Of a stretch of DNA of 64,000 nucleotides, positions 60,945 to 64,000 are shown one piece after another. This DNA comes from Streptomyces griseicoloratus (GTDB taxonomy: Bacteria > Actinomycetota > Actinomycetes > Streptomycetales > Streptomycetaceae), in contig NZ_JACVQF010000186.1 in the NCBI RefSeq assembly GCF_014534645.1, positions 1 through 64,000 of the forward strand, read 5' to 3'. The notes under the pieces are model-generated. The model was not told the origin of the DNA, ran no database searches, and saw only the letters and a program-made list of their open reading frames with translations. The number at the start of each line of letters is the position of its first letter. The first letter of the stretch is position 1. The position numbers and the translations under genes are program-made.

Positions 60945-61084
60945 CGCCTTGGATGGCGACGCCCACGTGACGGGCGGACGATGGAGTGGTGGGGCCGGCG
61001 CGTCCTGGCCGCGCGTGGGGGACACCTCGGCAGACGGAGACCGGCCCCGGCCGCATGCCGACGCGGCCGGAAAGGAGAAGCGTC

Positions 61085-61444
61085 ATGCTTGAGGTCAAGA
61101 CGCTCGACAAGCCTGACGAGCGGCGCGATTTCCCCCGCGGTCACCTCGAAGCCGTACACCTCCAGGGGCTCGACTTCGCCGTGGCGACCTTCGAACCGGG
61201 CTGGCGCTGGTCGGAGTCCGTGGCGCCCATCGCGGGCACCGAGAGCTGCCAGATCCACCACAACGGTTACATCGCCCGGGGCCGCATGCGCATCCGGATG
61301 GACGACGGAGCCGAGAGCGAGGTGGGCCCCGGCGACGTCTTCGTCTGCTCGCCCGGGCACGACGCCTGGGTCGTCAGCGACGAGCAGTGCGTGGTCTACG
61401 ACTTCGCGGGACCCATGGCCCAGACGTACGCGAAGACCGAGTAG
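61085..61444 (+). CDS. Cupin-domain protein
   Basis: 119 aa, ATG at 61085 with AAGGAG about eight nt upstream. A single cupin barrel is suggested by WRWSESVAPIAGTESCQIHH, GRMRIRMDDGAESEVGPGDV and CSPGHDAWVVSDEQC. Possible metal ligands are His residues in QIHHNGY and SPGHDAW. Function unknown; similar small cupins are frequent in Streptomyces. Converges with the VWA gene. Confidence 0.85.
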   Translation: MLEVKTLDKPDERRDFPRGHLEAVHLQGLDFAVATFEPGWRWSESVAPIAGTESCQIHHNGYIARGRMRIRMDDGAESEVGPGDVFVCSPGHDAWVVSDEQCVVYDFAGPMAQTYAKTE

Positions 61445-61495
61445 TCCCTGTCGTCCGGCTCGGGTCGCAGGGAAGTGACGGTGCCGGCCGGCCGG

Positions 61496-62854
61496 TCACA
61501 CCGGGAGGAGCCGGCTCACCAGGGCGCCGAGCTGGCGGGCGTTGCGGCACTCGTGCATCTCGACCAGCTCGGCGTACGCGGGCGCCGCGGAGTCGCCCGT
61601 GCCCCAGCGGGAGCGCTGCTCGGGGTTCAGCCAGTACATCCGGCGGGCCCTGTCGGCGATCCGCCGCACGGCCGCGAGGTTCGGGTCGCTCATGTTCGTA
61701 CGGGCGTCCCCGAGCACGAACACGGTCGTGCGCGGGCCGACCGCGTCGCCGTACCGCTCCGCGAACTCGCCCAGTGCGACCCCGTAGTCGCTGCTGCCGT
61801 GCCAGCCCGTGAGCGTCGCCTCCGCGCGGATGCGGGCACCGAGGCCCTCGGCATCGGCGGCGCCCTGCACGAGCAGCCCGGTCACCTCGTCGATCCGGTT
61901 GACGAAGGCGAACACCCGCACCTTGCCGAACTGGTCGTGCAGCGCCTGCACCAGCAGCATCGTGAAGTCCGAGAACCCCGACACCGAGCCCGACACGTCG
62001 CACAGCAGCACCAGCTCCGGCCGGACGGGACGGCGCCGGCGCAGCACGGGTTTCATCGGCACCCCGCCCGTGGACAGCGATCCGCGCAGGGTGCGCCGCA
62101 GGTCGATGCTGCCGCGGGAGGCGCGGCGCCGGCGTGCCGCGAGGCGCGTGGCGAGCTTGCGGGCGAGCGGCGCCACGCTCCTGCGCAGCTCGGCCAGCCG
62201 GTCCTTGTCGGCGAGCAGGAAGTCGACGCGGTCGGCCGTCGGCGCCACCGCCCGCCGGGCGATCTCGTCCCGTCCGCGTCGCTCGGCGACCCGGCGCCGC
62301 GCCTCCGCCGCCACCATCCGGCGGAAGCCCTCGATACGCCGCCGGATCTCGTCCTCCAGCAGCCGGTCGGCGAAGCCCGCGCCCCCGCCCCGGGCCCGGA
62401 CCTCGTCGCGGACCCGGGCGAGCAGCGTCTGCGGGCGGAGCCGGTCGAGTGCCTGGTGCGACGACCAGCCGTCCGAGCCGGGGGAGGAGCCGTACCCGCC
62501 GAAGCCGTCGACCGCCGCCACCGCCAGCCGCTCCATCAGCGCCCGGTCGTCGTCGGCGAGCGCGGCGGCGAGCCGGTCCCGCAGCTCCTCGCGGCCGGCG
62601 GACGCCGACCCGGGCCCGGGGTCCCCGACCGCGCGCGGGAAGTACAGGTCGAAGACCGGGTCGAACACCTGCCGCTGGCCCGCGGTGTGCAGCAGCGTCG
62701 CCGCCAGCCCCTCCCGCAGCCGCTCCCGGTCGGCCAGCCCGAGCGCCTCGACCGCCTGAGCTGCGTCCACCGTCTCACCCGTGCCGATCCGGATGCCGTG
62801 CGCCCGCAGCGCCGCGACCAGCGAGGTCAGCCGCTCGGCGACGCCGGTGGTCAC
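61496..62854 (-). CDS. VWA-domain protein (CoxE-like)
   Basis: 452 aa, GTG at 62854 overlapping the MoxR stop (GTGA). The N-terminal helical region contains HGIRIGTGETVDAAQAVEAL. The C-terminal von Willebrand A domain has LLCDVSGSVSGFSDFTMLLV, giving the MIDAS motif DxSxS, with downstream WHGSSDYGVAL and VFVLGDARTNMSD. Such proteins pair with MoxR ATPases as metal-insertion or assembly chaperones. No membrane segment. The partner is encoded just upstream. Confidence 0.9.
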   Translation of the reverse strand: MTTGVAERLTSLVAALRAHGIRIGTGETVDAAQAVEALGLADRERLREGLAATLLHTAGQRQVFDPVFDLYFPRAVGDPGPGSASAGREELRDRLAAALADDDRALMERLAVAAVDGFGGYGSSPGSDGWSSHQALDRLRPQTLLARVRDEVRARGGGAGFADRLLEDEIRRRIEGFRRMVAAEARRRVAERRGRDEIARRAVAPTADRVDFLLADKDRLAELRRSVAPLARKLATRLAARRRRASRGSIDLRRTLRGSLSTGGVPMKPVLRRRRPVRPELVLLCDVSGSVSGFSDFTMLLVQALHDQFGKVRVFAFVNRIDEVTGLLVQGAADAEGLGARIRAEATLTGWHGSSDYGVALGEFAERYGDAVGPRTTVFVLGDARTNMSDPNLAAVRRIADRARRMYWLNPEQRSRWGTGDSAAPAYAELVEMHECRNARQLGALVSRLLPV

Positions 62855-63708
62855 AGGGCGTCCAGGTCGAGCTTGGCGGCCGCCTTCAGCACGTCGTCCT
62901 GGTGCTTGAGGACCACACCGAGACTGTCCCGTACGACGGTCTCGTCGAGGCGGCCGGCACCGAGCGCCAGCAGCGTGCGGGCCCAGTCGATGGTCTCGGC
63001 GACCGACGGCACCTTCCGCAGGTCCATGGCCCGCAGCGCGCCCACCACCCGCACCAGCGAGGCGGCGAGGGCCTCGTCGAGGCCGGGCACCTTCAGCCGC
63101 ACGATCCGCCGCTCCAGCTCCTCCTCGGGGAAGCCGATGTGCAGGAACAGACAGCGGCGGCGCAGTGCCGCCGACAGCTCACGCGTCGCGTTGGAGGTGA
63201 GCACGACGAACGGGCGCCGGGTCGCGGTGATCGTACCGAGCTCGGGAACCGTCACCTGGAAGTCGCTGAGCACTTCGAGGAGCAGGCCCTCGACCTCGAC
63301 GTCCGCCTTGTCGGTCTCGTCGATCAGCAGCACCTTGGGGTCGTCGCCGCGGATCGCGGTCAGCAGCGGGCGGGTGAGCAGGAACTCCTCGCTGAAGATG
63401 TCCGTCCGGGTCTCGTCCCAGCTCTCGTCGCGGCCCGCGCTGATCCGCAGGAGCTGCTTGGCGTGGTTCCACTCGTACAGCGCGCGGGACTCGTCGACCC
63501 CCTCGTAGCACTGGAGCCGCACCAACGTGGCGTCCGTGACGCGGGCCACGGCCTTCGCGAGCTCCGTCTTGCCGACCCCGGCGGGTCCCTCCACCAGCAG
63601 CGGCTTGCCGAGGCGGTCGGCGAGGAAGACGGTCGTGGCGACCGCGGGCGACGCCAGATAGCCGGTCTCGGCCAGACGGGCGGAGACGTCGTCGACGGAA
63701 GTGAACAC
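62851..63708 (-). CDS. MoxR-family AAA+ ATPase
   Basis: 285 aa, GTG at 63708 with GGAGG six nt upstream. Walker A GPAGVGKTELAKAVA near residue 41, Walker B VLLIDETDKAD near 126, sensor TSNATRELSAALRRRCLF, and a C-terminal helical lid. It works with VWA proteins in protein-complex assembly or cofactor insertion. Stop overlaps the VWA gene start. The promoter region shows AAGCGCTT at 63747-63754. Confidence 0.93.
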   Translation of the reverse strand: MFTSVDDVSARLAETGYLASPAVATTVFLADRLGKPLLVEGPAGVGKTELAKAVARVTDATLVRLQCYEGVDESRALYEWNHAKQLLRISAGRDESWDETRTDIFSEEFLLTRPLLTAIRGDDPKVLLIDETDKADVEVEGLLLEVLSDFQVTVPELGTITATRRPFVVLTSNATRELSAALRRRCLFLHIGFPEEELERRIVRLKVPGLDEALAASLVRVVGALRAMDLRKVPSVAETIDWARTLLALGAGRLDETVVRDSLGVVLKHQDDVLKAAAKLDLDAL

Positions 63709-63746
63709 CGGGGCCTCCAGCTCGGGACGGTAACCGAGCCCTATCT

Positions 63747-63754
63747 AAGCGCTT
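63747..63754. promoter_or_regulatory. AAGCGCTT palindrome at a possible moxR promoter
   Basis: On the minus strand, AAGCGCTTAGATAGG lies 39-46 nt upstream of the MoxR start, with TAGATA as a possible -10 box. GTTCAC (63755-63760) and GTGAAC (63773 region) form a second inverted repeat. Similar AAGCGCTT-type sites are used by some TetR regulators; no regulator can be named. Confidence 0.35.
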
Positions 63755-63825
63755 GTTCACCGCAGCTGTCACGTGAACGGCGACGCGCGGGGCGGCCGCC
63801 GACGACGGAACGGAGGCATCCCCCG

Positions 63826-63873
63826 ACGGCTGAGCGGGGGCGCCCGTCGGCACGGACGCCCCCGCTCAGCCGT
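63826..63873. terminator. Strong hairpin after the permease gene
   Basis: A perfect 17-bp inverted repeat (63826-63842 and 63857-63873) encloses 14 nt, in which CCGT and ACGG can pair again. It lies 3 nt beyond the stop of the minus-strand permease gene, as expected of its terminator. Confidence 0.8.
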
Positions 63874-63875
63874 GC

Positions 63876-64000
63876 TCACGCGGCGAGCGTCACCGCGCCG
63901 ACCGCCGGAGTGCGCAGCACCTGCCGGGCCGTCGCCAGGCTCGTGCCCAGCGTCGCCGCCGCCGCGATCGACGCCATCGCCACCCAGACACCGAAGAACT
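63876..64000 (-). CDS. C-terminal end of a probable FtsX-like ABC permease (partial)
   Basis: Only about 40 codons are present; the start lies beyond the window. The tail reads VWVAMASIAAAATLGTSLAT, then RQVLRTPAVGAVTL, ending in TGA (63876-63878 on the plus strand). A hydrophobic helix followed by a RxxLRTPxV-like end is typical of FtsX/MacB-type permeases. Assignment is tentative. Confidence 0.5.
   Translation of the reverse strand, partial: FFGVWVAMASIAAAATLGTSLATARQVLRTPAVGAVTLAA

Overview
The window is very GC-rich actinobacterial DNA. High third-position GC, GTG and TTG starts, 4-nt stop/start overlaps, twin-arginine and lipoprotein signals, a streptogrisin-type protease and a PhoD phosphatase all point to a Streptomyces chromosome or a close relative. 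No rRNA, tRNA, CRISPR array, insertion sequence or phage gene was recognised.

Layout. 1-2.2 kb: secreted DUF4185/FG-GAP proteins in tandem. 2.3-5.5 kb (minus): DUF2182 and DUF899 proteins, then an EamA exporter and a CBS-domain protein. The exporter is divergent from a MarR regulator across a striking three-palindrome operator. 6.2-17 kb: small oxidoreductase/regulator modules, namely an MDR reductase with its MerR, a class III CoA-transferase with TetR, LysR divergent from a dehydrogenase-NTF2 fusion, SRPBCC, MFS, two SDRs and an alpha/beta hydrolase. 17-31.8 kb: a carbohydrate locus with a ROK repressor, an Opp/Dpp-type ABC importer (lipoprotein, two permeases, two ATPases), GH36 alpha-galactosidase, GH2 beta-mannosidase and LacI-type proteins. 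It looks suited to galactosylated manno-oligosaccharides. Its distal end is decaying: a LacI protein without its DNA-binding domain, a shattered second beta-mannosidase, an intact LacI, then remnants of a COG0523 GTPase and a metal-type ABC ATPase. 32.8-41.4 kb: hydrolase, phosphoribosyltransferase, SRPBCC, Tat-exported FAD oxidase, GAF-PP2C phosphatase, PPOX flavoprotein, DUF2243 and CtaG-like membrane proteins.

41.3-49.4 kb (minus): a second, incomplete complex I operon, nuoA-X-nuoH-nuoJ-nuoK-nuoL-nuoM-nuoN. It has no NADH module and no NuoI. Gene X looks like a NuoB-NuoD fusion that has lost its cofactor ligands, and NuoH has lost the quinone-site signature. The antiporter-like subunits keep nearly all of their pumping residues. 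This is one of the two most unusual systems in the window.

49.6-51.5 kb: methyltransferase, secreted M15 peptidase and a small hydrophilic protein. 51.7-55.6 kb: the second unusual system, a five-gene operon. It encodes a 62-aa acidic-to-basic peptide, an unknown protein, two helical paralogues of unknown function and a serine beta-lactamase-like hydrolase. The four large genes are stop/start coupled, and an AT-rich promoter with an inverted repeat lies upstream. 55.7-64 kb: streptogrisin-like protease with chitin-binding module, PhoD, a small Cys protein, a GntR pseudogene, threonine dehydratase-like enzyme, cupin, a VWA/MoxR pair and the end of a probable FtsX-like permease.

All functions are inferred from reading the translated sequence. 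No database search was available.
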